From Cronobacter universalis NCTC 9529 (GTDB taxonomy: Bacteria > Pseudomonadota > Gammaproteobacteria > Enterobacterales > Enterobacteriaceae): 64,000 nucleotides of DNA. This document shows, piece by piece, positions 35,083 through 45,364 of this stretch. The stretch is taken from positions 62,001-126,000 of the forward strand of contig NZ_CP012257.1 of the NCBI RefSeq assembly GCF_001277175.1. Reading direction: 5' to 3'. The stretch's first letter is position 1, and each line of letters starts with the position of its first letter. Position numbers and translations under genes: made by a program. The notes below the pieces were generated by a model. That model saw nothing but the letters and a program-made list of their open reading frames with translations, was not told the origin of the DNA and did no database searches.

Positions 35083-37002
35083 TTAGGCCACAGTTTTACC
35101 GGAGAGCAGCGCCAGCACTTCATCGACGCTGCTGGTATGCGCCAGGCGCTCAATCACGCTTTCATCATCCAGCGCGTTGGTCAGGCTGGTGATGACCTGA
35201 ATATGTTCGTTATTGCGCGCCGCGATACCAATCACCAGGCGGGCGATATCGTCTTCTTCTTCACCAAAACGCACGCCCTGCGGATACTGGCAGAACACGA
35301 CGCCGGTTTTCAGCACGCGGTCTTTGGCTTCCACGGTGCCGTGCGGAACCGCGATGGACTCGCCGAGATAGGTCGGGGTGAGTTTTTCGCGCTCCAGCAT
35401 TGCGTCCACATATTCCGGCTGCACGTAGCCGCCTTTCACCAGCTGCTCGCCCGCAAAGCGAATCGCCTCTTCTTTATTCGCCGCCTGACGGCCCAGGAAG
35501 ATGTTATCCGCGCTGAGCTTAAACAGGTGGCTGTCGTTGGCGTCGAAGCTGTCCTGCAGGCTGGTGCGCACTTTCTCTTCGTTCTGCGTATGACGCTGCG
35601 CGGCCACCAGACGTTCGGTCAGGCCGGCGTACAGGCCGCTGTCCAGGAAGTTGGTCAGCGAGATGTGCTGCGCGTGCGGCGCCTGGCGCATGGCGCGCTC
35701 GGTTAAATCGCGGTGGGTGATCACCAGATCCACATCGCCCGGCAGGCTGTTAATCGCACTGTTGGTCACGGAAATATGGCTCAGGCCCGCGTCCTGCACT
35801 TTCTTACGCAGTACGCCGGCGCCCATCGCGCTGGACCCCATACCGGCGTCGCAGGCGACGATGATTTTACGCACGTGGCTCAGGTCGTTGCTCAGATCCG
35901 CGCTCGCCGCGGTCGCGGCGCCTTTGGACTGCGCTTTCATATCCTGCATGCGACGGGTCGCAGCATCGATATCGTCTTCTTCTTTCACTTTGCTGGTTTT
36001 CAGCAGGATAGCGGCCACCACGAAGGAGACGGCCATCGCGGCGAAAATCGCCACCAGGTTTGCGAAGTACGCGCCTTTCGGCGTCATCGCCAGCACCGCC
36101 AGGATAGAGCCCGGAGACGCCGGAGAAACCAGGCCGCCGTTCAGTATGGTCAGGCAGAAGACGCCGGTCATACCGCCCAGGATAACGGCGAGGATCAGAC
36201 GCGGGTTCATCAGCACATACGGGAAGTAGATTTCGTGGATACCGCCCAGGAAGTGGATGATAGCCGCGCCGCCTGCGGACTGCTTCGCGCTGCCGCGGCC
36301 AAAGAACATGTACGCCAGCAGAATACCCATGCCCGGACCCGGGTTGGCTTCAATCAGGAAGAAGATAGATTTGCCGAGTTCATGCGACTGCTGAATGCCC
36401 AGCGGCGAGAAGATACCGTGGTTGATGGCGTTGTTGAGGAACAGGATTTTCGCCGGTTCAACGAAAATCGACGCCAGCGGCAGCATGTCGTGAACCACCA
36501 TGAAGTTCACGCCCGCGGCCAGTACTTTGGAGAGCACTTCTACCGCCGGGCCAATGCCGAGGAACGCCAGAATCGCGAGGATCATCCCGATGATGCCCGC
36601 GGAGAAGTTGTTCACCAGCATTTCAAAGCCGGATTTGATTTTGCCGTCGACCGAGGCGTCGAATTTCTTGATGCAGAAGCCGCCCAGCGGGCCTGCGATC
36701 ATTGCGCCCAGGAACATCGGGATATCCGCGCCGACGATAACGCCCATGGTGGTAATCGCGCCCACCACGCCGCCGCGCTCGCCGCCGACCAGCTTACCGC
36801 CGGTATAACCGATAAGCAGCGGCAGCAGGTAAGTGATCATCGGGCCGACCAGCTTCGCCAGCGTCTCGTTTGGCCACCATCCTGTGGGAATAAATAACGC
36901 GGTGATAATACCCCAGGCGATAAACGCGCCGATGTTAGGCATTACCATATTGCTGAGAAAGCGACCAAAGCTTTGCACTTTGATCTTGATATCGGATGAC
37001 AT
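35083..37002 (-). CDS. mtlA: PTS mannitol transporter EIICBA
   Basis: A 639-residue inner-membrane permease that takes up and phosphorylates mannitol. The N-terminal half is the membrane EIIC domain with GGIHEIYFPY. The EIIB phosphocysteine is Cys384 in ACDAGMGSS. The EIIA phosphohistidine is His554 in AVPHGTVEAKD. Both residue numbers equal those known in E. coli. First gene of mtlADR; the long upstream gap has several CRP-like sites. Confidence 0.97.
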   Translation of the reverse strand: MSSDIKIKVQSFGRFLSNMVMPNIGAFIAWGIITALFIPTGWWPNETLAKLVGPMITYLLPLLIGYTGGKLVGGERGGVVGAITTMGVIVGADIPMFLGAMIAGPLGGFCIKKFDASVDGKIKSGFEMLVNNFSAGIIGMILAILAFLGIGPAVEVLSKVLAAGVNFMVVHDMLPLASIFVEPAKILFLNNAINHGIFSPLGIQQSHELGKSIFFLIEANPGPGMGILLAYMFFGRGSAKQSAGGAAIIHFLGGIHEIYFPYVLMNPRLILAVILGGMTGVFCLTILNGGLVSPASPGSILAVLAMTPKGAYFANLVAIFAAMAVSFVVAAILLKTSKVKEEDDIDAATRRMQDMKAQSKGAATAASADLSNDLSHVRKIIVACDAGMGSSAMGAGVLRKKVQDAGLSHISVTNSAINSLPGDVDLVITHRDLTERAMRQAPHAQHISLTNFLDSGLYAGLTERLVAAQRHTQNEEKVRTSLQDSFDANDSHLFKLSADNIFLGRQAANKEEAIRFAGEQLVKGGYVQPEYVDAMLEREKLTPTYLGESIAVPHGTVEAKDRVLKTGVVFCQYPQGVRFGEEEDDIARLVIGIAARNNEHIQVITSLTNALDDESVIERLAHTSSVDEVLALLSGKTVA

Positions 37003-37143
37003 AGAACACCCCTTCTTATGTTTACGCGCAGGCTTGCGGCCCGAGGTTTATTGTTAACGTGGCGGCAGAGGTAGCCGGACCCATGCTCTGATGACGCGAA
37101 ATCTGGCACTGAATCGCGATGGTGTCCAGACAGGCCCTTTAAG

Positions 37144-37159
37144 TGTGATCGCGATCACT
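37144..37159. promoter_or_regulatory. CRP-like site 1
   Basis: TGTGATCGCGATCACT: both half sites with the correct 6-base spacer, one mismatch at the last base. 142 bases upstream of the mtlA start. Confidence 0.7.
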
Positions 37160-37260
37160 TGATAGCGGGGTGCCAGGGGTGTTGTTAGGTGACTTGCGTC
37201 ACAAAAAAGACGTGTAAAAAAAAGACAATGCGCAAAATGTCACCGCTATTAACCATTAAA

Positions 37261-37276
37261 TGTGAATAAAATCACA
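37261..37276. promoter_or_regulatory. CRP-like site 2
   Basis: TGTGAATAAAATCACA, a perfect TGTGA-N6-TCACA palindrome upstream of mtlA. Confidence 0.8.
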
Positions 37277-37304
37277 TTTCCATTCGGCGTCTTTGTTATT
37301 CGTT

Positions 37305-37320
37305 TGTGATGTGAATCACA
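37305..37320. promoter_or_regulatory. CRP-like site 3
   Basis: TGTGATGTGAATCACA, a perfect TGTGA-N6-TCACA palindrome, 44 bases centre to centre from site 2, about four helical turns, so both lie on the same face. Confidence 0.8.
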
Positions 37321-37533
37321 AAATATTTCCCAGGAATAATCTGAACGGGCGGCGTACATTTTTTACTCACGCTATCAAGGATAGTCTGTAAGAAAGTTAC
37401 AGCAGGAAAATGCGGTAAAAAGGCGCTTGCCAGTCATGCTTCAAATGACGTTTTAGCGCGCCGCCGCGCCTCCTTTTGGCGTATCCTGAATCATACTGAC
37501 CCTGACCCTGGCGTTAACGTAAAAGGACCCGGC

Positions 37534-38142
37534 ATGAAAATTATCGGTAGTTACACCAGCCCGTTTGTACGCAAAATCTCTGTGATGTTGCTTGAAAAAG
37601 GCATCGTGTTTGAGTTCGTAAATGAATCGCCCTATGCCGAACAGAACGGCATGGCGCAGTACAACCCGCTGGGGAAAGTGCCGGCGCTGGTGACCGATGA
37701 GGGCGAGACCTGGTTTGATTCGCCCATCATCGCGCAGTATATCGAGCTGCTGGACGCGCAACCGGCGCTGGTGCCGCAAGAACCGCGCGCGGCGCTGAAA
37801 GTTCGCCAGCTGGAGGCGCTTGCCGACGGCATTATGGACGCGGCGCTGGTTTCGGTTCGCGAGCAGGCGCGCCCGGCGGAACAGCAGTCGGAAAGTGAAC
37901 TGCTGCGCCAGCGGGAGAAAATCAACCGCGGCCTCGACGCGCTGGAAGGGTATGCGGCTGACGGCACGCTGAAGGCCGAGGAACTGACGCTCGCCACCAT
38001 CGCCACCGCCTGCGCCATCGGCTATCTCAATTTCCGTCGCGTGGCGCCGGGCTGGTGCGCGCAGCGTCCGCATCTGGTGAAACTGGTGGAGGCGCTTTTT
38101 GCCCGCGACAGCTTCGCGCGTACCGAGCCGCCCAGCGCCTGA
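37534..38142 (+). CDS. yibF: YibF, glutathione S-transferase homologue
   Basis: A 202-residue cytoplasmic protein with a thioredoxin-like N-terminal half ([39 protein letters not shown]) and a helical C-terminal half. Substrate unknown. Sits between mtlA and selA as yibF does in E. coli. Confidence 0.93.
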   Translation: MKIIGSYTSPFVRKISVMLLEKGIVFEFVNESPYAEQNGMAQYNPLGKVPALVTDEGETWFDSPIIAQYIELLDAQPALVPQEPRAALKVRQLEALADGIMDAALVSVREQARPAEQQSESELLRQREKINRGLDALEGYAADGTLKAEELTLATIATACAIGYLNFRRVAPGWCAQRPHLVKLVEALFARDSFARTEPPSA

Positions 38143-38246
38143 CCGGGTGGGAACCGCCTTTTATTGCGCTGACCGGGCGCGGGGACTGAACTGCCCCGCG
38201 TTTCCTGCTAAATTATCGCCATGTTTTATCCAGGTTTATGCACGCC

Positions 38247-39629
38247 ATGACGACCGATTCCCGTCTGCTTTACAGCCAGCTTCCCGCCACCGACCGCCTG
38301 CTGCGCGACAGCGCGTTCCAGCCGTTGCTGGACGCCTACGGCCATACCCGCGTGGTCAACACCCTTCGCGCGATGCAGGAGGCGGCGCGGCTCGCCATTC
38401 GCGAGCGCCAGGCGCTGCCCTCATGGTGCGACGACTGGGCCGCGGCGGCGGCCGACCGGCTGGCGCGCGGTTCGCAAAGCGCGCTGCGCCCGGTTTTTAA
38501 TCTTACCGGGACGGTGCTGCACACCAATCTTGGCCGCGCGTTGCAGGCGGAAGAAGCGGTTGAAGCGGTCGCCCGCGCCATGCGCTCGCCCGTGACGCTG
38601 GAGTATGACGCCGAAGGCGGCGAGCGCGGCCACCGCGACCGCGCGCTGGCGGAATTACTCTGCGAACTCACCGGCGCGGAAGACGCCTGTATCGTCAATA
38701 ACAACGCCGCGGCGGTGCTGCTGATGCTGGCGGCGCTGGGCGCAGGCAAAGAGGTGATCGTGTCGCGCGGCGAGCTGGTGGAGATTGGCGGCGCGTTTCG
38801 TATCCCGGATGTGATGCGCCAGGCGGGCTGTCAGCTGGTGGAAGTGGGCACGACCAACCGCACGCACCTGCGCGATTATCTGGATGCTGTCGGCGAGCAG
38901 ACCGCGCTGCTGATGAAAGTACACACCAGCAATTACCAGATTGAAGGCTTTACCAAAGCCGTGGAGGCCGCCGAGCTGGCGCAGGCGTCAACGCTTCCGG
39001 TAATTGTCGATCTCGGCAGCGGTTCGCTTATCGATCTCAGCCAGTATGGGCTGCCGAAAGAGCCGATGCCGCAGGAGGCGCTGGCCGCCGGGGCGAGTCT
39101 GGTGAGCTTTTCCGGCGATAAACTGCCGGGCGGGCCGCAGGCAGGGATTATCGTCGGCAAAAAGTCGCTCATCGCGGCGCTTCAGAAACACCCGCTCAAG
39201 CGCGCGCTGCGCGCCGACAAAATGACGCTGGCGGCGCTCGACGCCACGCTGCGCCTTTATCTGCATCCGGAAAAACTCGCCGAACGGCTGCCGACCCTAC
39301 GGCTGCTGACGCGTCAGGCGTCTGACATTAACGAACAGGCGCAGCGCCTGCGCCCGGCGCTGGAGGCCCGCTACGGCGACGAGTTTCAGATAGACGTGAC
39401 GCCCTGCCTGTCGCAGATCGGCAGCGGCTCGCTGCCGGTCGACCGCCTTCCGGGTGCGGCGCTCACCTTCACCCCGCGCGACGGGCGCGGCGGCCGTCTT
39501 GAGGCGCTTGCCGCCCGCTGGCGCCGTCTGCCGGTGCCGGTTATCGGGCGCGTGGGCGACGGGCGGTTATGGCTCGATTTACGCTGCCTTGAAGACGAGG
39601 CAGGACTGATGGAGATGTTGTTGCAATGA
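38247..39629 (+). CDS. selA: L-seryl-tRNA(Sec) selenium transferase
   Basis: PLP enzyme that turns seryl-tRNA(Sec) into selenocysteyl-tRNA(Sec) with selenophosphate. The PLP lysine is in [28 protein letters not shown] and the rest match E. coli SelA closely. I chose ATG 38247 ([11 protein letters not shown], 460 aa) as the homologous start; ATG 38238, in the same frame, would add three residues. The stop overlaps selB by ATGA. Needed to make FdoG, encoded ~8 kb away in this window. Confidence 0.96.
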   Translation: MTTDSRLLYSQLPATDRLLRDSAFQPLLDAYGHTRVVNTLRAMQEAARLAIRERQALPSWCDDWAAAAADRLARGSQSALRPVFNLTGTVLHTNLGRALQAEEAVEAVARAMRSPVTLEYDAEGGERGHRDRALAELLCELTGAEDACIVNNNAAAVLLMLAALGAGKEVIVSRGELVEIGGAFRIPDVMRQAGCQLVEVGTTNRTHLRDYLDAVGEQTALLMKVHTSNYQIEGFTKAVEAAELAQASTLPVIVDLGSGSLIDLSQYGLPKEPMPQEALAAGASLVSFSGDKLPGGPQAGIIVGKKSLIAALQKHPLKRALRADKMTLAALDATLRLYLHPEKLAERLPTLRLLTRQASDINEQAQRLRPALEARYGDEFQIDVTPCLSQIGSGSLPVDRLPGAALTFTPRDGRGGRLEALAARWRRLPVPVIGRVGDGRLWLDLRCLEDEAGLMEMLLQ

Positions 39630-41473
39630 TTATCGCCACCGCCGGGCATGTGGACCACGGCAAAACCACGCTGCTTGAAGCGCTCACCGGTATTAACGCC
39701 GACCGTCTGCCGGAAGAGAAAAAACGCGGCATGACCATCGATCTCGGCTATGCCTACTGGCCGCAGCCGGACGGGCGCGTCATCGGCTTTATCGACGTGC
39801 CCGGCCATGAGAAATTCCTGGCTAATATGCTGGCGGGCGTGGGCGGCATCGATCATGCGCTGCTGATGGTGGCGTGCGATGACGGCGTGATGGCCCAGAC
39901 CCGCGAGCACCTCGCAATTCTGCGCCTGACCGGCCAGCCGACGCTCACCGTGGCGCTCACCAAAGCCGACCGGGTGGATGACGCACGCCTCGTGCAGGTG
40001 AAAGCGCAGGTGATGGCCACGCTGAGCGATTATGGCTGGCACGACGCCACGCTGTTCGTCACGGCGGCCACCGAAGGCGTGGGCATAGAGGCGCTGCGCG
40101 ACCATCTGCGCACGTTGCCCGAACGCACGCATCCTGTCGGGCAGCGCTTTCGCCTAGCGGTCGATCGCGCGTTTACCGTCAAGGGCGCGGGCCTGGTGGT
40201 GACCGGCACGGCGCTTTCCGGCGAGGTGAACGTCGGCGATACGCTCTACCTGACCGGCGCGAACACGCCGATGCGCGTGCGCGGCCTGCACGCGCAGAAC
40301 CAGCCGACGGAGCGGGCGTTCGCCGGTCAGCGCATCGCGCTGAATATCAGCGGCGACGCGCAGAAAGCGGATATCCGGCGCGGCGACTGGCTGCTCAGCG
40401 ACGCGCCGCCGCAGGCCACAGAGCGGGTTATCGTCACGCTCGACCACCATGCGCCGCTGCAACAGTGGCAGCCGCTGCATATTCACCATGCGGCGAGCCA
40501 CGTCACCGGTCGCGTCTCGCTGCTGGAAGATAATCTGGCGGAGCTGGTGTTCGACACGCCGCTCTTCCTGGCCGATAACGACCGGCTGGTGCTGCGCGAC
40601 ATCAGCGCGCGCCAGACGCTGGCGGGCGCGCGCGTCGTCACGCTGGAAACCCCGCGGCGCGGCAAACGCCAGCCGGAATTTCTCGCGTTTCTCGCCGAAC
40701 TGGCAAGCGCCAGAACCGACGCTGACGCGCTGCGGCTCCACGCCTCGCGCGGCGCGGTCGCGCTCGCGACGTTCGGCTGGGCGCGCCAGCTCTCTGCGGC
40801 ATCGCTCGACGCGCTGGCGGGCAGTGGGGACTATCTCCAGGCGAACGGTTATCTGTTAAGCAGCGCGCTCGCGGCGCGCTGGCAGGAGAAACTGCTCGCC
40901 ACGCTCGCCCGCTACCATGAAACGCACAGCGAAGAGCCGGGCCCTGGCCGCGAGCGCCTGCGGCGCATGACGCTCCCTTCCGAGCCGGAGCCGCTGGTGC
41001 TGGCGCTGATCGAACGGATGCGGCGCGACGGACAGCTCGCGAGCCGCGAAGGCTGGCTGCATCTGCCGGGCCATAAGGCCGGTTTCAGCGAGTCTCAGCA
41101 GGCGCTGTGGGAAAAAATTCAGGGACTGTTTGGCGACGAGCCCTGGTGGGTGCGCGATCTGGCGCGCGAAGCGGGTGAAGAAGAACAGGCGATGCGCCAG
41201 CTGTTGCGGCTCGCCGCGCAGCAGGGCTTCATCACGGCGATCGTTAAAGATCGCTATTATCGTCACGATCGCATTGTGGCGTTCGCCGATCTGATCCGCA
41301 CGCTCGATCGCGAGAAAGGCGCGACCGTCGCCGCCGATTTCCGCGACAGCCTGAACGTGGGCCGTAAGCTGGCGATTCAGATTCTGGAATATTTCGACCG
41401 CATCGGCTTTACCCGCCGTCGCGGCAATGAACATCTGCTGCGCGACAGCGCGCTGTTTAATTCCACGCTGTAA
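39626..41473 (+). CDS. selB: Selenocysteine-specific elongation factor SelB
   Basis: A 615-residue GTPase that brings selenocysteyl-tRNA to UGA codons marked by a SECIS hairpin. [16 protein letters not shown] is the P-loop, DVPGH the second GTPase motif and TKAD the base-specificity motif. The C-terminal half has the winged-helix repeats that bind SECIS RNA. Translationally coupled to selA. Confidence 0.97.
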   Translation: MIIATAGHVDHGKTTLLEALTGINADRLPEEKKRGMTIDLGYAYWPQPDGRVIGFIDVPGHEKFLANMLAGVGGIDHALLMVACDDGVMAQTREHLAILRLTGQPTLTVALTKADRVDDARLVQVKAQVMATLSDYGWHDATLFVTAATEGVGIEALRDHLRTLPERTHPVGQRFRLAVDRAFTVKGAGLVVTGTALSGEVNVGDTLYLTGANTPMRVRGLHAQNQPTERAFAGQRIALNISGDAQKADIRRGDWLLSDAPPQATERVIVTLDHHAPLQQWQPLHIHHAASHVTGRVSLLEDNLAELVFDTPLFLADNDRLVLRDISARQTLAGARVVTLETPRRGKRQPEFLAFLAELASARTDADALRLHASRGAVALATFGWARQLSAASLDALAGSGDYLQANGYLLSSALAARWQEKLLATLARYHETHSEEPGPGRERLRRMTLPSEPEPLVLALIERMRRDGQLASREGWLHLPGHKAGFSESQQALWEKIQGLFGDEPWWVRDLAREAGEEEQAMRQLLRLAAQQGFITAIVKDRYYRHDRIVAFADLIRTLDREKGATVAADFRDSLNVGRKLAIQILEYFDRIGFTRRRGNEHLLRDSALFNSTL

Positions 41474-41489
41474 ATCGACTACCGAAACC

Positions 41490-41530
41490 GGGGAATATAT
41501 ATCAATGAAATATATATTCCCCATGTTTTA
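41490..41530 (+). terminator. selAB terminator hairpin
   Basis: A 13-bp perfect stem GGGGAATATATAT / ATATATATTCCCC with a 7-base loop, followed by ATGTTTTAA, 17 bases after the selB stop. Confidence 0.75.
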
Positions 41531-41686
41531 ATGAACTCATGAATAATTCCAGAAAATATCGCTAACTGTTTTATTTTATGGTGCTTTCTGGCAACCAATT
41601 CGTCGTAATTCGCGGCGTCTCGCTTTTTTCACTCTGCCATGCGGTGTATTTTCAGAGGCTCATTTCATTCATTAAGGATAATGAGT

Positions 41687-42838
41687 ATGACCGCGTCTGT
41701 TTTTTATATTCCCGCAATTAATATGATTGGCATGAATAGTCTCGACGAGGCGCTGAAAACGGCCTGTGAATATGGCTATCGCAACGCGCTGATTGTGACG
41801 GACGGTATGCTATCGGCGCTGGGCATGGCGGGCCAGCTAAAGGAGATGCTGGCGCAGAAAGGCATCCACAGCGTGGTTTTCGACGGCACGCACCCGAACC
41901 CGACCACGGAAAATGTGGAAGCGGGCTTAAGTATGCTGCGCGCGCATCGCTGCGACTGCGTGATTTCGCTCGGGGGCGGTTCGCCGCACGACTGCGCCAA
42001 GGGCATCGCGCTGGTGGCCGCCAACGGCGGCGATATCCGTGATTACGAAGGCGTCGACCGCTCCCGCAAACCGCAACTGCCGATGATCGCCATCAATACC
42101 ACGGCGGGCACGGCGTCGGAGATGACGCGTTTTTGCATCATCACCGACCAGGAGCGGCATGTGAAAATGGCGATTGTCGATAAACATGTGACGCCGGTGA
42201 TGTCGGTTAACGATCCGGCGCTGATGATGGGGATGCCGAAATCGCTGACCGCCGCGACAGGCATGGACGCGCTGACCCACGCCATCGAGGCGTATGTCTC
42301 GACGGCCGCCACGCCGGTGACCGACGCCTGCGCGCTGAAAGCCATCGCCATGATTGCGCAAACGCTGCCGCAGGCGGTGGAAGAGGGGGATAACGTCGCG
42401 GCCCGCGAGGCGATGGCCTGGGCGCAGTTTATGGCGGGGATGGCGTTTAATAACGCGTCGCTCGGGTATGTGCACGCGATGGCGCATCAGCTGGGCGGTT
42501 TTTACGATCTGCCGCACGGCGTCTGTAACGCTATCCTGCTGCCGCATGTACAGCGCTTTAACAGCGCCGCGGCGGGGCACCGCTTGCGCGACTGCGCGCA
42601 GGCGATGGGCGTCGATGTCAGCGGCATGAGCGACGCCGAAGGGGCGAATGCCTGCATCGCCGCTATTTGCGCGCTGGCTCGCAGGATCCATATTCCTGCC
42701 GGGTTGCGGGAGCTGAGAGTGCGTGAAGACGATATCTCTGAGCTTGCGGAGAACGCGCTTAAAGACGCCTGCGGGTTTACTAATCCGGTGCAGGCAAGCC
42801 ACGCGGAAATCATGGCGATTTATCGCGCGGCCCTGTAA
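41687..42838 (+). CDS. yiaY: Iron-containing alcohol dehydrogenase, YiaY type
   Basis: A 383-residue group III alcohol dehydrogenase using NAD(P)+ and iron. [18 protein letters not shown] is the nucleotide site; [15 protein letters not shown] and [16 protein letters not shown] carry the metal-binding His residues. ATG 41687 has AAGGA 9 bases upstream and gives the same length as E. coli YiaY; ATG 41681 is too close to the site. It follows selB as in E. coli. True substrate unknown. Confidence 0.93.
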   Translation: MTASVFYIPAINMIGMNSLDEALKTACEYGYRNALIVTDGMLSALGMAGQLKEMLAQKGIHSVVFDGTHPNPTTENVEAGLSMLRAHRCDCVISLGGGSPHDCAKGIALVAANGGDIRDYEGVDRSRKPQLPMIAINTTAGTASEMTRFCIITDQERHVKMAIVDKHVTPVMSVNDPALMMGMPKSLTAATGMDALTHAIEAYVSTAATPVTDACALKAIAMIAQTLPQAVEEGDNVAAREAMAWAQFMAGMAFNNASLGYVHAMAHQLGGFYDLPHGVCNAILLPHVQRFNSAAAGHRLRDCAQAMGVDVSGMSDAEGANACIAAICALARRIHIPAGLRELRVREDDISELAENALKDACGFTNPVQASHAEIMAIYRAAL

Positions 42839-42844
42839 GGCGTA

Positions 42845-42864
42845 AGCCCCGTCGCGGCGGGGCT
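42845..42864. terminator. Bidirectional terminator between yiaY and ROK kinase gene
   Basis: AGCCCCG / CGGGGCT stem with a 6-base loop between two converging genes; it overlaps the stop of the ROK gene. Confidence 0.65.
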
Positions 42865-43735
42865 ACTGTTTCTGTTTCGCGAGCCACACCGCGCCCAGCC
42901 GCCCGGCCTGGTTGCCGAGCTGGCAGGGTTGAATGGGCACCCGCAACGCATCCCAGAAGTTATATTTTTCGAGGCTGCGCTCAAGCATGGGGTAGAGATC
43001 TTTCTGCTGGCTGATGCCGCCGCCAATCAGCACTACCTGCGGATCGTAGAGCGACACCACGCTGTAAACGCCGCGCGCCAGATAACCGACCCAGCGCTCC
43101 ACCACCTCACGCAGATGCACGTCGCCACCCATGCGTTCGAAGACTTCTTTGCCGTGCAGCGGGGCGTCTGACGGCAGCGACAGCGCCCGGCGGCTCGCTT
43201 CCATCAGCCCGCGCGCGGAGGCGATCTGATGCATGTTCTCGCCGTTGTCGCCGACCGGTATCACGCCAAACTCGCCCGCGCGGAAGTGCGCGCCGCGCAT
43301 CAGTTCACGGTTGAGGATCAGGCCGCCGCCAATGCCGGTGCCGATGGTCATACAGATAAACGAGTCGTAGCGCTGCCCGGCGCCGCGCCACATTTCGCCA
43401 AGCGCCGCGCAGTTCGCATCGTTTTCCACCGTGACCGGCAGCGACGTCAGTTCGCCAAACAGCTCCAGCAGATTACAGCCGTCGAGAAACGTCAGCGCGC
43501 CCGCCTTCGGCACATGGCCGGTGCCGGGGTTGATATAGCCGGGGAAACTGACGCCGATGCCCGCTATGTCGTCATTTTTCTGGTAACGCTCAACGGCCTC
43601 GCGCCAGGCGTTTTTGAACGCGTCAGGATCGTAGTGGGTATCATATTCGTCGCTGGAAAGCTCCTCGCCCTCTTCGGTGATCAGGCCGTGTTTGATATGG
43701 GTGCCGCCAATGTCAAAGCCGATAAACTTGCGCAT
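42863..43735 (-). CDS. ROK family sugar kinase
   Basis: A 290-residue ATP-dependent sugar kinase of the ROK family. IGFDIGGTHIKHG is the ATP phosphate loop, VENDANCAALGE holds the catalytic Asp, and TIGTGIGGGLILN the second ATP motif. The usual zinc motif CxCGxxGCxE after GEFG is absent (GEFGVIPVGDNGENMHQIAS instead), as in beta-glucoside kinases of the BglK kind, so the sugar may be a glucoside or glucose; this is a guess. Start at ATG 43735 with AAGGA 6 bases upstream. No sugar transporter is adjacent. Confidence 0.85.
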   Translation of the reverse strand: MRKFIGFDIGGTHIKHGLITEEGEELSSDEYDTHYDPDAFKNAWREAVERYQKNDDIAGIGVSFPGYINPGTGHVPKAGALTFLDGCNLLELFGELTSLPVTVENDANCAALGEMWRGAGQRYDSFICMTIGTGIGGGLILNRELMRGAHFRAGEFGVIPVGDNGENMHQIASARGLMEASRRALSLPSDAPLHGKEVFERMGGDVHLREVVERWVGYLARGVYSVVSLYDPQVVLIGGGISQQKDLYPMLERSLEKYNFWDALRVPIQPCQLGNQAGRLGAVWLAKQKQ

Positions 43736-43873
43736 GGTCATTCCTTCTGTGACAAACCGGGTTCCGCCTTTGAGTATGGCGTACCTGCGAAAACGCAACG
43801 TAAAGGAAGGTAATCCGCCGCTATTTCTGGTGAATACCGCGTATGTCGTGATTGTGGTTAAGTAACGGCTGAT

Positions 43874-44491
43874 ATGAAAAGAGGCGGCGGTGTGGATATT
43901 TCAGGTTTTATGCTGGCGATCGCGCCGGTGGCGCTCTCTCCCGGCGCGAGCTTTACGCTGGCGATGAACAATGTAATCCACCGGGGAATTACGGGCGTAT
44001 TCAGCGTTATCGCGGGCACGCTCATCGGAATTTATATTCACGCCTCGCTGGTGGGGCTGGGCGTCACGCAGCTGCTGGTGCGCTATCCGCCGGTGATGAA
44101 AACCTTACAGCTTACGGGCACGCTCTATTTGCTCTGGCTGGCGCTGCGGCTTGTCGTAAGCGGCATTCAGGCCTGGCGGCGTCCGCAGCAAAACACAGGC
44201 CACGGCGCGGGCGTGAAAGAGGCGCTACTGGCGAACCTTTTTAATATCAAAGCGATCCTGCTCTGGCTGACCGTCGTGCCCGCCTTCGCCGGAACGGCCT
44301 TCTCGCACTATCTGCTGCTCGCCAGCATCCATGTCGCCATTATGGCCGTATGGCTGCTGCTGTGCGGCGGCGCGATTGTGCTGACCACGCGCCGCTTTTC
44401 GGTGCGCTGGCTGAAGGTCGTCGTCGATACCGGCGGCGGCCTGTTTCTGTTTGTCCTCACGCTCTCCTCTGCGCTGGCCATGCTGAAATAG
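43874..44491 (+). CDS. LysE-type amino-acid exporter
   Basis: A 205-residue inner-membrane protein with about six helices and the LysE/RhtB family look: VALSPGASFTLAMNNVIHRG near the start and GVKEALLANLFNIKAILLWLTVVPAF in the middle. Exported substrate unknown. ATG 43874 is given; GTG 43892 in the same frame is another possible start. Confidence 0.85.
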   Translation: MKRGGGVDISGFMLAIAPVALSPGASFTLAMNNVIHRGITGVFSVIAGTLIGIYIHASLVGLGVTQLLVRYPPVMKTLQLTGTLYLLWLALRLVVSGIQAWRRPQQNTGHGAGVKEALLANLFNIKAILLWLTVVPAFAGTAFSHYLLLASIHVAIMAVWLLLCGGAIVLTTRRFSVRWLKVVVDTGGGLFLFVLTLSSALAMLK

Positions 44492-44642
44492 GCGGGAGCC
44501 TTGCTACCCAGCCGTATATTTATCCCGTTGATGTAATGGCACAAATCATTACGGAAGGGGGATCGCAGAAGGGAAATCTTTCCGTCCGGGACATTGTCCG
44601 GCGCGTAGCGTCACGATACCGTATTGTCTTCGGGGTACGCCA

Positions 44643-44670
44643 TTGACGTACCTTCATGCTGTGTTAACAT
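44643..44670 (+). promoter_or_regulatory. Likely sigma-70 promoter of the toxin-antitoxin pair
   Basis: TTGACG (44643-44648) and TAACAT (44665-44670) with a 16-base spacer, just upstream of the toxin start at 44691. Confidence 0.6.
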
Positions 44671-44690
44671 CAGCCGGTGGCGTATGGAAT

Positions 44691-45002
44691 ATGCTCTTTA
44701 TTGAAACGGAAATCTTTACCCGGGCCGTGACAACTCTGCTTAGTGATGCCGAATACCAGCGGTTGCAGTGGTTTCTGGCCCTGCGGCCTGATTACGGCGA
44801 CGTGATACCGGATACCGGCGGGCTTCGTAAGGCGCGCTGGCTGTCAGGCGGCCGGGGAAAACGGGGCGGCGTCAGGATCATCTATTTCTATCGCGCTGCT
44901 GCCGATGAAATCCGCCTGCTGCTGATTTATCGCAAGGGGATAAAAGACGATCTCTCGCCTCACGAAAAATCTGTGCTCAGAATGTTGAATGAGAGGTGGT
45001 GA
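44691..45002 (+). CDS. HigB/RelE-type toxin of a toxin-antitoxin pair
   Basis: A 103-residue small basic protein of the RelE/HigB fold: YQRLQWFLALRPDYGDVIPDTGGLRKARW, then GKRGGVRIIYFY and LLLIYRKGIKDDL. These toxins cut mRNA on the ribosome. I start at ATG 44691 (MLFIETEIF); 16 further codons are open upstream but overlap the promoter. It is followed with a 1-base overlap by an XRE-type antitoxin, the toxin-first order of higBA. Confidence 0.85.
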   Translation: MLFIETEIFTRAVTTLLSDAEYQRLQWFLALRPDYGDVIPDTGGLRKARWLSGGRGKRGGVRIIYFYRAAADEIRLLLIYRKGIKDDLSPHEKSVLRMLNERW

Positions 45003-45292
45003 TGGACAACGCGCTGTTTGAGCAGTTAACCGAAAGCCTGCGGCAGATGAATGATATCAGCGAAGGCCGCCGCGAGCCCTCACGAGCTTTTGTCATCGAC
45101 GCGCTGAAAATAAAAGCGATCAGACAGGCATCAGGCCTTTCTCAGACGAAATTCGCCAGCCTGATTTCGGTAAGCGTGGATACGCTGCGCAACTGGGAGC
45201 AGGGAAGACGCTCGCCAACCGGGCCTGCGCGTGCGCTGTTGCGTGCGATTGCGAACGATCCGCAACATGTGCTCTCTGCGCTTGCGTTGTAA
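45002..45292 (+). CDS. HigA-type antitoxin, XRE family
   Basis: A 96-residue DNA-binding protein. The helix-turn-helix is IKAIRQASGLSQTKFASLISVSVDTLRNWEQGRR. It should neutralise the preceding toxin and repress the shared promoter. ATG 45002 shares its A with the toxin stop TGA. Confidence 0.87.
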   Translation: MDNALFEQLTESLRQMNDISEGRREPSRAFVIDALKIKAIRQASGLSQTKFASLISVSVDTLRNWEQGRRSPTGPARALLRAIANDPQHVLSALAL

Positions 45293-45330
45293 CCGGCAAA
45301 GAAAATGATATGTCGATAACGAGCAGGAAC

Positions 45331-45355
45331 TAGCCCGCCCTGAACGAGCGGGCTA
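45331..45355. terminator. Hairpin between antitoxin and fdhE
   Basis: TAGCCCGC / GCGGGCTA with a 9-base loop between converging genes; probably terminates from both sides. Confidence 0.6.
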
Positions 45356-45364
45356 CAGACAAGA

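Larger units (their letters stand above)
37003..37533. promoter_or_regulatory. Divergent mtlA / yibF control region
   Basis: A 530-base gap. It holds CRP-like sites listed separately, consistent with strong cAMP-CRP control of mtlADR as in E. coli. Close to yibF there is a direct approach to its ATG with AAAGGA upstream. No gene is seen. Confidence 0.75.

Noticed and set aside
44536..44646. A 36-codon frame (MAQIITEGG...) before the toxin-antitoxin pair
   Set aside because: No binding site and no recognisable family. It overlaps the likely TA promoter.
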